NCBI GenBank assembly: GCA_013215985.1 | Contig: JABSOL010000005.1 | Location: 1 to 46,101 of the forward strand | Reading direction: 5' to 3' | DNA from: Campylobacteraceae bacterium | GTDB taxonomy: Bacteria > Campylobacterota > Campylobacteria > Campylobacterales > Arcobacteraceae | DNA: 46,101 bases | Part shown: positions 9,531 through 21,238 of the stretch, in pieces | Numbering within the stretch: position 1 is the first letter of the stretch | Layout of the letters: every line of letters starts with the position of its first letter | Position numbers and translations under genes: made by a program | Notes under the pieces: model-generated | Databases searched by the model: none | What the model was told of the DNA's origin: nothing | The model's input: only the letters and a program-made list of their open reading frames with translations

Positions 9531-10298
9531 CTATAATTTATATTCTTTAATAAAAAGTTTTAATTGTATTTGAGCTTGCTGATATCCCAAGTTATAACAT
9601 TCATCAAGATTTTTAAAAGATAAAAGCTTAAATTGTCTAAGAGCTAAGTGAGTCAAATAATAATCACTATGTTGTATAGAAAAATTAAGATTTTTATGTA
9701 AATCTTTAAATATTCTTTTTTTAATAAATTTAATAGGATTAAAATTAATTTTTCCTGTTCTTTTTCGTCTTGGCATTACATCAATACTTAGAATTTTATA
9801 ATCTTTATTTATAAAAGGTTTTACTGGAATATTATCAATTAATCCTCCATCAATTAAAGACATATTATGATAAGTTATTGGTTTGAAGAAGGGTATTAAT
9901 GCAGAAGATGCAGTACATAAATCTATTATATTACCTTTATTAAAATAATGCATTTGTTTATGTTTTATGTCATAAGCATTAATAAATACAGGTTTTTTTA
10001 TATCCTCTATGTTTTCATAAGGAAATAAGTCTTTTACAATTGTTTTATTTGCATCAATTCTCATTAGGCCTTTTTTAAAATAGTTAAATTTTATTACTTT
10101 TCTAATTTCTTTAGATTTAAATATTTTTAAAATATCATCAGTTTTTACACCAGAAGCATGTGAACATGAAATTATACTTCCAATAGAAGTTCCAGAATAA
10201 GCAGATATATTAATATTTTCTTCTTCTAAGAATTTTAAAGCACCTAAATGAAAAGCACCTTTGGCTCCTCCTCCACTTAAAACTAAAGCTAAATTCAT
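9531..10298 (-). CDS. Patatin-like phospholipase family protein
   Basis: LSGGGAKGAFHLGAL oxyanion loop, GTSIGS nucleophile elbow, DGGLIDNIPV. Confidence 0.92.
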   Translation of the reverse strand: MNLALVLSGGGAKGAFHLGALKFLEEENINISAYSGTSIGSIISCSHASGVKTDDILKIFKSKEIRKVIKFNYFKKGLMRIDANKTIVKDLFPYENIEDIKKPVFINAYDIKHKQMHYFNKGNIIDLCTASSALIPFFKPITYHNMSLIDGGLIDNIPVKPFINKDYKILSIDVMPRRKRTGKINFNPIKFIKKRIFKDLHKNLNFSIQHSDYYLTHLALRQFKLLSFKNLDECYNLGYQQAQIQLKLFIKEYKL

Positions 10299-10445
10299 TT
10301 TTTTCCTTTATTTAATTATAGATAAATAAACTTTATAGGCTTATTTATATAATAAAATACAATTAATGTATTCTTTAGTTACTTTTCAAGAGTTTGTAAG
10401 TAACATTTAAATAAAATCTATTTAACTATGACTAAAGGGATTTAC

Positions 10446-11138
10446 ATGTTCAAATTAATAAAACAATTTTTTTTAGTGTCTTTGCTTTCATCTTTGGCTT
10501 TTTCTTTTTCAAATGCCGAGGATACAAGCTCTAAAAAATCTGGTGATTATACTTATTCGAAACAAGAAGCTGTTGATAGAGATATACAAAGAGAAATGAA
10601 TAAGGTAAAAACTGCAAAAATCAGAATGAGAGTTGCAAAAGATATGGAAGAAAATGTTACTACTCAAACAACATTAGAAAGAACTATATCTTCTTTAGCT
10701 ACACAAATGATGCAAAATAAAAAATTTACTACAAACAGACCTGTATTAATTACTTCTTTTGTAAAACTTCATAATCTTAAACAAACTACTGAATTTGGTA
10801 GACTTGTAAGTGAGAGTTTAATTAATGATTTATCTAATAGAAACTTTAATGTAATTGAATTTCGTGGTCAATTAGGTGTTTCTATAAATGCTAAAGGTGA
10901 GTATTTTTTATCAAGAAATACAAAAAAATTAAAAAGTCAAGTTGAAAATACATTTATTGTTGTAGGTACTTATTCAAGACAATATGGTAAAGTAATCGTA
11001 AATGCGAGAGTTATTGATAATGTAAGTGGACGAATTATAACTTCTGCAAGATCTACATTTAAACATGGAAAAAGAAATGATTGTGTAATTTTCAGAGATT
11101 GTAAACCACCAAGATCAATTAGAATTATTCAAGAATAA
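10446..11138 (+). CDS. FlgO-domain exported protein
   Basis: Signal peptide MFKLIKQFFLVSLLSSLAFSFSNAE; VLITSFVKLHNLKQTTEFGRLVSESLINDLSNRNFNVIEFR...VVGTYSRQYGKVIVNARVIDNVSGRIITSA; start chosen at internal ATG with AAAGGGA RBS. Confidence 0.8.
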   Translation: MFKLIKQFFLVSLLSSLAFSFSNAEDTSSKKSGDYTYSKQEAVDRDIQREMNKVKTAKIRMRVAKDMEENVTTQTTLERTISSLATQMMQNKKFTTNRPVLITSFVKLHNLKQTTEFGRLVSESLINDLSNRNFNVIEFRGQLGVSINAKGEYFLSRNTKKLKSQVENTFIVVGTYSRQYGKVIVNARVIDNVSGRIITSARSTFKHGKRNDCVIFRDCKPPRSIRIIQE

Positions 11139-11143
11139 TAAAT

Positions 11144-11722
11144 ATGAACATAAATACAAAAAGTATTAAAACTATATTATTAAACTTAAGTCTTGTATTT
11201 ATGTTAAATTCTTGCGCCCTTTATAATAAATATAATGGAAGCACTGATTTTCAGGTAATTACAAAAAATCTTGTAGATGCTTCATATGAAAAGATGAAAA
11301 AGAACTTACTTATTAACGAAGTAGTTTTAGTATCAGATTTTGTGAACTTATCAAGATTAGAAAACCCTTCAAGATTAGGGTTTTTATTATCTGATTCATT
11401 AAAACATGAATTATCTTCTAAGAATATAATTATAAGACAGGTAGAATTTGGACGTGATTTTACAATTGGACAGCATGGCTTTAAAATGCTTACAAGAGAT
11501 CAGAAAAAAATTAATAAAAACACAGTTGATGCAGTTTCTTATGCTTTAGTAGGAACATATATGATTACAAATAAAAAACTTATTGTATTTGTTAAATTAA
11601 TTGATGTAGAAACAGGATATATTCTATCTTCATCTCAGGAACATACTTTTTTAACTCAAGAGATTATTGAGTTAGAAGCTGTTCCTAAAGTTTCTTATTC
11701 TTACGAACCATTAGTTTTATAA
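11144..11722 (+). CDS. FlgO-domain lipoprotein
   Basis: Lipobox-like LNSC; FVNLSRLENPSRLGFLLSDSLKHELSSKNIIIRQ...ALVGTYMITNKKLIVFVKLIDVETGYILSSS. Confidence 0.75.
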   Translation: MNINTKSIKTILLNLSLVFMLNSCALYNKYNGSTDFQVITKNLVDASYEKMKKNLLINEVVLVSDFVNLSRLENPSRLGFLLSDSLKHELSSKNIIIRQVEFGRDFTIGQHGFKMLTRDQKKINKNTVDAVSYALVGTYMITNKKLIVFVKLIDVETGYILSSSQEHTFLTQEIIELEAVPKVSYSYEPLVL

Positions 11723-13282
11723 TATTTCTTGAATTAAGAATTGAGTTGTGCATCTGCCACGAAACTCATTCTTATTTAAAGATACAATTAAAGAGATAAC
11801 ACTTCCATCAACTTTTGTTTCACCAAACATAATAGCTTCATAATAAAAACCATCTGATTCTAAATGTAGTTTTAAATGGTTTTTTTCTCTACCAAATAAT
11901 TCTTTTTTTATAATATTAGCATCTGTTATTGTAAATATAGGTTTTAAGTTTTCTTGACCATAAGGTTCATGTTGTTCTATAAGATTTAAAAAATCCATAT
12001 CAACAGACTGAACATTTAATTCACCAATAGTTTTTGCATTAATATATAAAGCTTCGTCAGATGTTTCTAAAAACTTATTTAAATTCCTAGAAAACTCTTC
12101 TAAATTTTCAGCTTTTAAAGCCATTCCAGCAGCATTTTTATGTCCACCAAAACCTAATAAAAGATCAGAAGTAGAAGAAATCATAGTATGTAAGTTAATA
12201 TTAGAATTAGCTCTAGCACTTCCTTTAGCAATACCATTGTCTCCTACACAAAATACAAATGCTGGTCTTTTAAATGCATGGCAAAGTTTTGAAGCAACAA
12301 TTCCAATTACACCTTCGTGCCAGTTTTCATTCCAAACAACAATAACTTTATCGTTTTTGTTAATTGAATTCATAGCAGCTGTAGTAATATGATTTTGAAT
12401 AGTTTTTCTTGACTCATTTAATTCATTTAAATAATCTAAGTTATTTTGAGCAGAGAAATTATCTTTTGATAATAAAAACTCTAAAGCAATAGATGCATCT
12501 TCTAATCTTCCCGCTGAATTAAGTTTTGGAGCTATAAAAAATCCTATATCATCAGAAGTATAAATTTGTTTTGATAAAGATTCTTTTAATTGTACTAGAG
12601 CTGGTCTATTAGACTTTTTAAACATTTGCAGACCATATTTAACCATAGTATAGTTTAAACTTGTCATAGGCATAATATCAGCAACAATAGCTATACATAA
12701 TATATCCATAAACTGAGTCATTGAAATATCAAGTTCTAGTTCTTTTTTAATAGCAGCACAAAAATACCAAGCAATTTGAGCTCCACAAATTTCTTTAAAA
12801 GGAAATGTACAGTCTTTTTGTTTTGTATTAATAATTGCTAAGGCATGAGGAATTTTTTCACCAACAGTATGATGATCTGTAATAATTAAATCAATATTCT
12901 TTTTTTCTAATAAAAGTGATGCTTCATAAGCAGAAATACCATTATCAACAGTAATTACTAGGCCTTCATCTATTTCATCAACTATTTTAGGAGATAAACC
13001 ATAACCATGTTTAAATCTATTTGGAATAATATAATTTACAGGATAGTTTATTTTTCTGAAGAAATCTACCATTATAGTAGTTGAAACTACGCCATCAACA
13101 TCATAATCTCCAACAATAGTAATTTGTTCTTTATTTTGAATTGCTAATTTTACTCTAGTTGTAGCTTTTTTGATATCTTTAAATGAGTCTGGTTTAGGCA
13201 TATTAGCAAGTTTTGAATAAGGATTATTCAAATGCCTTGCTAATAATAGTTTTTCAAGAGTATCTCTTGTAATCTTTTCCAT
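11717..13282 (-). CDS. recJ: Single-stranded-DNA-specific exonuclease RecJ
   Basis: IVGDYDVDGVVSTTI, ITDHHTVGE, GFGGHKNAAGMAL. Confidence 0.95.
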   Translation of the reverse strand: MEKITRDTLEKLLLARHLNNPYSKLANMPKPDSFKDIKKATTRVKLAIQNKEQITIVGDYDVDGVVSTTIMVDFFRKINYPVNYIIPNRFKHGYGLSPKIVDEIDEGLVITVDNGISAYEASLLLEKKNIDLIITDHHTVGEKIPHALAIINTKQKDCTFPFKEICGAQIAWYFCAAIKKELELDISMTQFMDILCIAIVADIMPMTSLNYTMVKYGLQMFKKSNRPALVQLKESLSKQIYTSDDIGFFIAPKLNSAGRLEDASIALEFLLSKDNFSAQNNLDYLNELNESRKTIQNHITTAAMNSINKNDKVIVVWNENWHEGVIGIVASKLCHAFKRPAFVFCVGDNGIAKGSARANSNINLHTMISSTSDLLLGFGGHKNAAGMALKAENLEEFSRNLNKFLETSDEALYINAKTIGELNVQSVDMDFLNLIEQHEPYGQENLKPIFTITDANIIKKELFGREKNHLKLHLESDGFYYEAIMFGETKVDGSVISLIVSLNKNEFRGRCTTQFLIQEIL

Positions 13283-14898
13283 TATTTGTTTTTAATTGCT
13301 TCTTTTACAAAATCTAAAATAATAGCATTTGGATTTTCTAATCTTGAAGTAAATTCAGGATGGAATTGAACTCCTACAAACCAAGGATGATCTTCAATTT
13401 CAACAGTTTCAATTAAACCATTAGATTCACCAGAAACAATCATTCCCGCTTTTTCTAATTGAGTTTTGTATGCTGGATTAGCTTCATAACGATGTCTATG
13501 TCTCTCAAAATAAGTTTCATTCTTACCATAAGCAGCTTGAATTTTAGAACCTTCTTTTGGATTAAATGGATATTCACCTAGTCTCATAGTTCCACCCATT
13601 GGTGATTCTTGAGTTCTAATTTGAGTTGCTCCATTTTGATCTAAGAACTCATCAATTAAATAAATTAATGGGTTTTTAGTATCTTTATCAAATTCAACTG
13701 AGTTGGCATCTTCTAAACCTAGAACATTTCTAGCAAATTCTACTACAGCTAATTGCATACCTAAACAAATTCCTAAATAAGGGATTTTATTTTCTCTTGC
13801 ATATTTAATAGCAGTAATTTTACCTTCAACACCTCTGTGTCCAAAACCACCAGCAACTAAAACAGCATCAGAATTTCCAATAATGTCATAAGCTCCAACA
13901 TCTTCTATTCTCTCAGAATCACACCAGTTAATATTAACTTTAGTATTAGTATGTGCACCTGCGTGAATTAAAGCTTCCGTTAAAGATTTATAAGATTCTT
14001 TAAGTTCTAAATATTTACCTACAAAAGCAATAGTAACTTCTGCTTGAGGAACTAAAATATTTTTAACTAAGGCATCCCATTTTGTCATATCTGGTTTAAT
14101 TGAGATATTAAAATGATCAGCTAAAGGAGTTAAAATTCCTTCTCTAATAAAGTTTAATGGAACTTGATAAATTGAATTAGCATCACTAGCTTCAATAATT
14201 GCATTTAAATCAACATCACATGACATTGCTAATTTTTTCTTTAAAGCTTTTGGTAATGGTTGTTCTGTTCTACAAACTAACATATGTGGAGTAATTCCAA
14301 TTCTTCTTAGTTCTTGAACTGAATGCTGAGTAGGTTTAGTTTTTAACTCACCAGCTGCTTTAATAAATGGAATTAATGAAACATGAATATTCATAGTTCT
14401 TGTTTTTTCTAATTCAAATCTAATTTCTCTAATTGCTTCCATAAAAGGTAAACCTTCGATATCACCAACAGTTCCACCTAATTCAACAATTAAAAAATCT
14501 TTATCATCACAGGCTGCAAAAATTCTATCTTTAATTTCATCAACAACATGAGGAATTACTTGAATAGTTTTACCTAAGTAACCACCTTGTCTCTCTCTTT
14601 TAATTACAGAAGAATAAACTTGACCAGTAGTAAAGTTATTTTTTGCACTTAAAGTAACATCAATAAATCTTTCGTAGTTACCTACATCTAAATCTGTTTC
14701 AGCACCATCTGCAGTAACAAATACTTCACCGTGTTCTAATGGACTCATTGTTCCTGGATCAACATTTAAATATGGGTCAATTTTTAACATTGAAACTTGG
14801 TAACCTGATTGTTTTAAAATTGTAGCAACTGATGCAGAAGTGATTCCTTTACCTAAAGAACTCAATACTCCACCTGTTACAAAAATGAATTTTGTCAT
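13282..14898 (-). CDS. pyrG: CTP synthase
   Basis: [33 protein letters not shown]; GATase [19 protein letters not shown]. Confidence 0.98.
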   Translation of the reverse strand: MTKFIFVTGGVLSSLGKGITSASVATILKQSGYQVSMLKIDPYLNVDPGTMSPLEHGEVFVTADGAETDLDVGNYERFIDVTLSAKNNFTTGQVYSSVIKRERQGGYLGKTIQVIPHVVDEIKDRIFAACDDKDFLIVELGGTVGDIEGLPFMEAIREIRFELEKTRTMNIHVSLIPFIKAAGELKTKPTQHSVQELRRIGITPHMLVCRTEQPLPKALKKKLAMSCDVDLNAIIEASDANSIYQVPLNFIREGILTPLADHFNISIKPDMTKWDALVKNILVPQAEVTIAFVGKYLELKESYKSLTEALIHAGAHTNTKVNINWCDSERIEDVGAYDIIGNSDAVLVAGGFGHRGVEGKITAIKYARENKIPYLGICLGMQLAVVEFARNVLGLEDANSVEFDKDTKNPLIYLIDEFLDQNGATQIRTQESPMGGTMRLGEYPFNPKEGSKIQAAYGKNETYFERHRHRYEANPAYKTQLEKAGMIVSGESNGLIETVEIEDHPWFVGVQFHPEFTSRLENPNAIILDFVKEAIKNK

Positions 14899-14975
14899 TG
14901 TGCTTACTCCGTATTTTTTTTATCTTCTTAAAACTGCTTTACATTTATGTAAAGTATACTTATGTTTTATATATT

Positions 14976-14988
14976 TCGCGATTATATC
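14976..14988 (-). promoter_or_regulatory. -10 element of pyrG (TATAATCGCGA)
   Basis: minus strand GATATAATCGCGA. Confidence 0.55.
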
Positions 14989-15080
14989 CAAATTTTGATT
15001 ATAAGGGAATAGATTATAATTTATTTTAGGCTTAATAAAGAAATAAACCCTAAATTATTATTTTTTGTAAATAAATAATT

Positions 15081-16460
15081 TTATTTAATTAATTTATCAG
15101 ATCTTGGATAAATAAATACAGCTTTTCTTAGAACTGATATTTTTCCTTCTGGATCATCTAAAGCGTAAGCTCTTAGTGTTATTGTAATTGGAGTATCTTT
15201 TGTAGCATTATCAACTAATCTTTTTTTCGTTGATAAAACTAATACTTTTCTTACAAGTTTTTTAGCACCTAAAGAAAAAGGTTTAAATCTTTTAATTACA
15301 ATATCTTTATGATCTATAATTTCTAGAGCATATCTATGTCTTTTATTTTGAGTATTTTGGAATAGTAATAAAAAGTTATTTGTAACTTCATTACCTTTTT
15401 TAATTTTATATAACTGTGTAGTTTTATTAATATTTAATAACATATATTCTTTTTTACCACCCATTGCAAATAAAAGTCCAATAATTACAAGTAAAGAAAT
15501 AGCATACATAATTGTAGATTTTCTTATAAATTGTGTTTTTTTATTGTTTTTAATTTCATTTGTACTTGACCATTGAACTAGTGAAGGTTTTCCAAGTTTA
15601 CCCATAACTGTAGTACAAGCATCAACACATTCTAAGCAGTTAATACATTCTAATTGCATTCCTTTTCTTATATCAATATGTGTAGGACATACAGATACAC
15701 AGGCTTCACAAGTAGTACATTCATCTGTTTGTTCTTCGAAGTCTTTTATATTAAATATTGTTTTTTCTTTTTTTTCGTTATATATCTTTCCACCTCTATT
15801 AGTAGAATATATTGCTTGATATGTATCATTATCATATAAAACAGATTGAACTCTTGAATAAGGACAGATATATACACAAAAGTCTTCTTTTAGTTTAACA
15901 ATATCATAAATTAAAAATGCAGTTATTCCTAAAACTATTCCAATTAACATTAGATGTTCGCTAGGATCTTGTAGATATTCAAAAAAATCTTCTGGTGGTA
16001 CAAAATACCACATTAGATTTGAAGCAGCTAAAAGAGCTAAAACAGACCATATTAAAACACCTATTACTTTTTTACTAGCATTTTGAGCTTTTGAGTAATC
16101 AGGTTCTTTTTGTTTATTTTTAATTCTTTTTAGTTTAAGTAATGTTGATTCAATAAAATCTCTATATACAACCCTAAAGATTGTTTGAGGACAGGCCCAT
16201 CCACACCAAGCACGACCTCCTAAAGCAGTAACAGCAAAAATTCCTAAGAATAATAACATTAATAAAAAAGGCAACATGTATAATTCTTGCATATCAAATG
16301 CAATACCTAATAAATGTAGTTGTTTTTTATCAAATGATAATAAAAACATATGATTTTCATTAAATGTAATAAATGGCATTATTATTGATATTATTGTAGC
16401 TAGAGCATATCCATAATATCTTTTGATTCTAAAAGGTGTTTTTTTAGCTAGTTTCTTCAT
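15081..16460 (-). CDS. ccoG: Cytochrome c oxidase accessory protein CcoG (RdxA/FixG)
   Basis: GGRAWCGWACPQTIFRVVYRD, CxxCxxC(x3)CP ferredoxin motifs (CTTCEACVSVCP, CINCLECVDAC), multiple TM. Confidence 0.95.
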   Translation of the reverse strand: MKKLAKKTPFRIKRYYGYALATIISIIMPFITFNENHMFLLSFDKKQLHLLGIAFDMQELYMLPFLLMLLFLGIFAVTALGGRAWCGWACPQTIFRVVYRDFIESTLLKLKRIKNKQKEPDYSKAQNASKKVIGVLIWSVLALLAASNLMWYFVPPEDFFEYLQDPSEHLMLIGIVLGITAFLIYDIVKLKEDFCVYICPYSRVQSVLYDNDTYQAIYSTNRGGKIYNEKKEKTIFNIKDFEEQTDECTTCEACVSVCPTHIDIRKGMQLECINCLECVDACTTVMGKLGKPSLVQWSSTNEIKNNKKTQFIRKSTIMYAISLLVIIGLLFAMGGKKEYMLLNINKTTQLYKIKKGNEVTNNFLLLFQNTQNKRHRYALEIIDHKDIVIKRFKPFSLGAKKLVRKVLVLSTKKRLVDNATKDTPITITLRAYALDDPEGKISVLRKAVFIYPRSDKLIK

Positions 16461-16488
16461 ATCCTGCCTTGGAAGTTAATTATGAAAC

Positions 16489-16494
16489 ATTATA
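16489..16494 (-). promoter_or_regulatory. Putative ccoG -10 box TATAAT
   Basis: minus strand CTCTATAATG 29 nt upstream of ccoG start. Confidence 0.5.
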
Positions 16495-16505
16495 GAGCAA
16501 ATGAA

Positions 16506-16522
16506 CTTATACTAAGTATAAG
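16506..16522. promoter_or_regulatory. 17-bp palindrome upstream of ccoG
   Basis: CTTATACT-A-AGTATAAG perfect 8-bp half sites. Confidence 0.5.
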
Positions 16523-16733
16523 AAAATCATAAGTAAAACTTATAATTATTTATAAATAAAAAAGTTATTTTATAATTTTAGTATGTTAATTGTAAACATT
16601 AGTTTTTAAAAGAATTATAAAATAGATTTTAATTTTAAGCATATTTTTTGATTTGTAATAAATATAATTATGAAGAGTTATAAAAAAAATTTTACAGTAT
16701 AAATTGGAAAGAATAGGGTAGGTATATTGTGAG

Positions 16734-16767
16734 AATAAGCAAAAGACTTTAAGTCTATTTGCTTATT
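16734..16767. terminator. Hairpin downstream of mnmG
   Basis: AATAAGCAAAAGACTT...AAGTCTATTTGCTTATT long stem, weak T-tract. Confidence 0.55.
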
Positions 16768-16774
16768 TCTAAGA

Positions 16775-18661
16775 TTATTTTTGTTTTTTTCTCAGTTCTA
16801 AATTTATGTATAAGTGAATAATATCTAAAGCTGCAGGAGTAATTCCTGAGATTTCACTTGCATTAAATAAAGTAGGTGGTCTAAACTTCTCTAGTTTTTC
16901 TACTGCTTCATTTGACAAACCTGGAATATCTTCGTATTTAAAGTTATCAGGAATTTTCATTTTAATCATATTTTTCATTTTATCAATTTGTTTTTTTTGT
17001 TTTTGAACATATCTATAATATTTAGCTTCAATAATGATTTGTTCTTTGATGTAAGTTCCTAAATCTTTTAATGAAGGTACTAAAGCATCTAAAGCATCTA
17101 CTGTTACAGTTGATCTTCCAACAATATCAAGTAATAAAACTTTATCTTTAATTCTATCTTGACCTAAAGATTCTAAAAGTTCTAAGTTTTCTTTTTTAGA
17201 AGTAAACCATTCATCTTTCATTAAATCAATAGCATCTGCAATTGTTTTAGTTTTAATTCTTACTTTTGCGATAGTTTCATCATCAATTAAACCTAATTTA
17301 TGACCATATTCACTTAATCTTACATCTGCACCTTCTTCTCTTAAAAGAAGTCTATACTCTGCACGTGATGTGAACATTCTATAAGGTTCAGTTGTACCTT
17401 TTGTAACTAAATCATCAATTAAAACTCCGATATATGCTTCATCACGTCTAAGAATAAATGGTTCTTTTCCATCAATTGCAAGAGCTGCATTAATACCAGC
17501 CATTAGACCTTGAGATGCTGCTTCTTCATAACCAGTAGTTGCATTAATTTGACCTGCATTATAAAGGTTTTTAATCTTTTTAGTTTCAAGTGTATGTTTT
17601 AATTCTGTAGGATCTACATAATCATATTCAATTGCATAACCATATCTAATGATTTTTGCATTTTCCATTCCTTTAATTGAATGAATCATATCTTTTTGAA
17701 CATCAATAGGCATTGAAGTACTTAAACCATTAATATAGTATTCAGTACACATAGCAGTTTGAGGTTCTAAAAATAATTGATGTCTATCACGTTCTGAAAA
17801 TCTATTTACTTTATCTTCAATACTTGGACAATATCGTGGGCCTGAACCTTGAATTTGACCTGTAAATAAAGGAGCTCTATCAAAGTTAGATGAAATCTTA
17901 CCGTGAGTTCCTGTATTTGTATAAGTAATATAACAAGGAAATTGTTTAGGATTAAACTCTTCTTTGTTTGTTCTAAAAGAAAAAGGTGTAGGTGTTTCGT
18001 CTCCACCATGGGATTCCATTACAGAAAAGTCTAAAGATGAACCATCAACTCTTGCAGGAGTTCCTGTTTTTAATCGTCCAACATTTAAACCTAATTCTTT
18101 AAATTGAGTTGATAAAGTAGAAGATGGTAATTCCCATGCTCTTCCTGCTTCATAAGTTTTTTCCCCAATATGAATAAGTCCTTTCATAAAAGTACCAGTT
18201 GTAATAATTACTTTTTTAGCAAAAAACTTTTCACCAAGTTTTGTTTCAACACCAGCTACTTCTAATTCATCTGTATCTTCTTTTAAAACAAGTTTTGATA
18301 CTTCATCTTGATATACTTCTAAGTTTTTCGTATTATGACAAACTTCTCTCATATATTCTCTATATCTATCCATGTCAATTTGAGCACGGCTTCCTTGAAC
18401 TGCAGCACCTTTTGAAGCATTAAGAATTCTAAATTGAATTCCTGTTGCATCAGTACATAGTCCCATTTCTCCACCAATAGCATCTAATTCTCTAACAAGA
18501 TGACCTTTAGCAAGTCCTCCAATAGCAGGATTACAAGAAGCTGCTCCGATTTGTTCTACTAACATAGTAATTAAAAGAGTTTTTTTGCCCATTCTAGCTG
18601 CTGCTAATGAAGCTTCTATTCCTGAATGACCGGCTCCAACTACAATTACATCATATTCCAT
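16775..18661 (-). CDS. mnmG: tRNA uridine-5-carboxymethylaminomethyl modification enzyme MnmG (GidA)
   Basis: [45 protein letters not shown]-like, [24 protein letters not shown]. Confidence 0.98.
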   Translation of the reverse strand: MEYDVIVVGAGHSGIEASLAAARMGKKTLLITMLVEQIGAASCNPAIGGLAKGHLVRELDAIGGEMGLCTDATGIQFRILNASKGAAVQGSRAQIDMDRYREYMREVCHNTKNLEVYQDEVSKLVLKEDTDELEVAGVETKLGEKFFAKKVIITTGTFMKGLIHIGEKTYEAGRAWELPSSTLSTQFKELGLNVGRLKTGTPARVDGSSLDFSVMESHGGDETPTPFSFRTNKEEFNPKQFPCYITYTNTGTHGKISSNFDRAPLFTGQIQGSGPRYCPSIEDKVNRFSERDRHQLFLEPQTAMCTEYYINGLSTSMPIDVQKDMIHSIKGMENAKIIRYGYAIEYDYVDPTELKHTLETKKIKNLYNAGQINATTGYEEAASQGLMAGINAALAIDGKEPFILRRDEAYIGVLIDDLVTKGTTEPYRMFTSRAEYRLLLREEGADVRLSEYGHKLGLIDDETIAKVRIKTKTIADAIDLMKDEWFTSKKENLELLESLGQDRIKDKVLLLDIVGRSTVTVDALDALVPSLKDLGTYIKEQIIIEAKYYRYVQKQKKQIDKMKNMIKMKIPDNFKYEDIPGLSNEAVEKLEKFRPPTLFNASEISGITPAALDIIHLYINLELRKKQK

Positions 18662-18778
18662 TTTATCTCCATAAAATATTTTGCTCCAAAGGAGTCTAAT
18701 ATTTGTCTATTTTTATTAAAAAGAAGGTTGTTAACAAAGAATTTCTTAGTAAGGTTTTATGCAAGCTTCTTAATGTAT

Positions 18779-18793
18779 TTTCGCAATTATAGC
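18779..18793 (-). promoter_or_regulatory. -10 element of mnmG (GCTATAATTGCGA)
   Basis: minus strand AGCTATAATTGCGAAA. Confidence 0.5.
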
Positions 18794-18854
18794 TAATATT
18801 TCAGACTTTTAGTCTAATTTTAATATCTAATTCTTATTTGTAAGTTTATATTAT

Positions 18855-18888
18855 AAATAAAAAGCTGCTTTGAGCTTTTTATTTATTT
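18855..18888. terminator. Hairpin downstream of MCP gene
   Basis: AAATAAAAAGCTGCTTTGAGCTTTTTATTT. Confidence 0.65.
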
Positions 18889-18893
18889 ATCAA

Positions 18894-21146
18894 TTATTTA
18901 CCAAAAAATTCTTTTGATTGAGAATCTTTAACAATTTGTTTTGCTAATCCATCTGTTTGATTAGCAATAGAATATGTTTGTGATGCAATATTTGCATTTT
19001 CTTGAGTTTGCCTATCTAAATTAGTAATTGCATCATTAATTTGTGTGATACCAGCTTCTTGTTCTCTACTTGAAGCTGAAATACTTTTAATCATTTCATC
19101 AACTGAAGTAACATTCGTTAATAATTCGCCATAACCATTAATCATTTTAGCTGTTATATCTTTTCCAAATGAAGCTTTAGAAGTTGCATTTTGAACTAAA
19201 TCTTTAATTTCTTTTGCCGCTTCTGCTGATCTACTTGCTAAATTTCTTACTTCTTGAGCTACTACAGCAAATCCTTTTCCAGCTTCTCCAGCAGTTGCCG
19301 CTTCAACTGCAGCATTAAGAGATAAAATATTTGTTTGGAAAGCAATTTTATCAATTACTGAAATAGCTTCTGTTATTAATGTTACTTGAGAAGTAATATC
19401 ATCCATTGCAGAAGAAGTCTGTTTTGCAAGATTAAGTCCATCATTTGCAGATAAAGTTAAACAATAAGAAGAGTCTGTCATATTATCAATATTTTCAGAA
19501 TTTGAAATGATAGTAGATGTAATTTCTTCTAATGCAGCTGCTGTTTCTTCCAATGATGATGCAGCTTCATTTGATGAACTATTTAATGTATCAACATTTG
19601 TGATAAGTTTTTTTGAAGCATCTTCAATTGTTAATCCTGTATTTAAAGAGTTTAATAATAAAGTTGAAATCTCTTTTCCTAAATTATTAATTGATATTTC
19701 AATTTTACCTTCAGGTTCTTCAATTTTGCATCTAAAATTATGATTTGAAAAATTGTCTAAAACATTATTGATTTTATTTAAATCTTTACCAATATTCTTT
19801 TTTAAAGTATTTATCATATTATTAAAATTATCACATAATAAGATCAGTTCTGGATTATTTGCTTTTTTGCTAATAGCATTTTCTAAATAGCCATCTTCAA
19901 CATTTTTTACAATTTGAATAACTTCATTAACTGCTTGATTATCTTTTTCTAATGAATCTTGAATTTTTCCAACATTTGAATTTATTAAATTAGCCATTTG
20001 ACCAAATTCATCATTTGATTCAATTATAATTTTTTTACTACTTGTACTTTCTTTATTTAAATAAGTAAAAAAAGAAATTAAACCATTTGAAATTAGATTT
20101 AAGTTTTTTTCTAATATCTTTGTATTATAAATTAAAACTAAAGTTATAATTAAAAAAGAAATTATTCCTGCAATAATTGCAAACCATTTAATAAATATTG
20201 CATCAGCCAAATATTCTTCTTCTTGCACACTTACAACTAAACCCCAGTTTACTCCAGTATTAGCAATTTCAAAAGGTATCAGATAATAATATGACATTTT
20301 ATTAGTGCCATGAGATAATTTCTCATACTCATAAACTTCATGATTTTGTATTTTTCTTGTAATTGCTGCTGAACTTTTATCCTTTGATACTTCCTCAATA
20401 TGTTTACCGATTAATTCTTTTTTTGGATGAGCTACAATAATACCTTCGTTTGTAATTAAAAAAGCATAACCTCTTTCATAAAGTTTAATTTTTTCTATAT
20501 TATTAGCCATTGAGTCTAAAGAAATATCAATTCCAACTGCACCTATAAATCTATTATTTTTATACATGGGTATTGAAATTGCAGTTACTAATACATTAGT
20601 TCCATTAACATTTGTAAAATATGGTTTTGTAATGAATTCTTTTCTTGCATCTTTAGCTCCATCCACCCACTCTTTTTCTGCTGATATAGGACCTAAGTCA
20701 GCAAATGAAATCTGATTATTATTTTTATAAACATAAGGTGCAAATCTACCATTTTCATCATGAGCTTTTGTATTTGCTAAATCTATATTTTTTTTGAAAA
20801 ATATTCCAGATTCAATATCCATCCAAATTCCAAGTATATAATTATTATTAGATACTAGAGTTTTCATTAAATCAAGTATTTCTTTTTTTGAATAATCTTT
20901 ATTATTAATCATAATATTATTTAAACTTGCAGCAAAACTTTTTGAAAGTACAATAGATTTACTCAAATCTTGTTCTGTTTTGTAGGCATTTGCCAAAGCT
21001 AAACTTTGAATATATTTTTGTGACATGTCTTCAGTACTTGAAAAAGATTTCTCTTCAATCAAATAGGTAGAAACAGACGTAGATAAAAAAATTATACTTA
21101 GAACTGTAAGTAATAATTTTCTTGAAAAACTCATATTTTTAATCAT
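18894..21146 (-). CDS. Methyl-accepting chemotaxis protein, dCache-type periplasmic sensor
   Basis: Signalling tip [48 protein letters not shown]; Cache-like ITKPYF...[27 protein letters not shown]; start at [10 protein letters not shown]. Confidence 0.93.
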   Translation of the reverse strand: MIKNMSFSRKLLLTVLSIIFLSTSVSTYLIEEKSFSSTEDMSQKYIQSLALANAYKTEQDLSKSIVLSKSFAASLNNIMINNKDYSKKEILDLMKTLVSNNNYILGIWMDIESGIFFKKNIDLANTKAHDENGRFAPYVYKNNNQISFADLGPISAEKEWVDGAKDARKEFITKPYFTNVNGTNVLVTAISIPMYKNNRFIGAVGIDISLDSMANNIEKIKLYERGYAFLITNEGIIVAHPKKELIGKHIEEVSKDKSSAAITRKIQNHEVYEYEKLSHGTNKMSYYYLIPFEIANTGVNWGLVVSVQEEEYLADAIFIKWFAIIAGIISFLIITLVLIYNTKILEKNLNLISNGLISFFTYLNKESTSSKKIIIESNDEFGQMANLINSNVGKIQDSLEKDNQAVNEVIQIVKNVEDGYLENAISKKANNPELILLCDNFNNMINTLKKNIGKDLNKINNVLDNFSNHNFRCKIEEPEGKIEISINNLGKEISTLLLNSLNTGLTIEDASKKLITNVDTLNSSSNEAASSLEETAAALEEITSTIISNSENIDNMTDSSYCLTLSANDGLNLAKQTSSAMDDITSQVTLITEAISVIDKIAFQTNILSLNAAVEAATAGEAGKGFAVVAQEVRNLASRSAEAAKEIKDLVQNATSKASFGKDITAKMINGYGELLTNVTSVDEMIKSISASSREQEAGITQINDAITNLDRQTQENANIASQTYSIANQTDGLAKQIVKDSQSKEFFGK

Positions 21147-21213
21147 GTAATTCCTTTTTTTGAAAATACCATAAAAATGTAGTAAAAAAATCGATTTCAA
21201 ATAAATATTATCA

Positions 21214-21236
21214 GAAAGAGCGAGAATACTCTTTCT
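21214..21236 (-). terminator. Hairpin between tandem MCP genes
   Basis: AGAAAGAG...CTCTTTCT stem. Confidence 0.6.
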
Positions 21237-21238
21237 AA

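Noticed and set aside
19507-19743. Plus-strand ORFs inside MCP genes (also 22098-22307, 22543-22737, 22957-23220, minus 42428-42622)
   Set aside because: Antisense of conserved chemoreceptor coding sequence; similar antisense ORFs in both paralogs reflect shared sequence, not genes.
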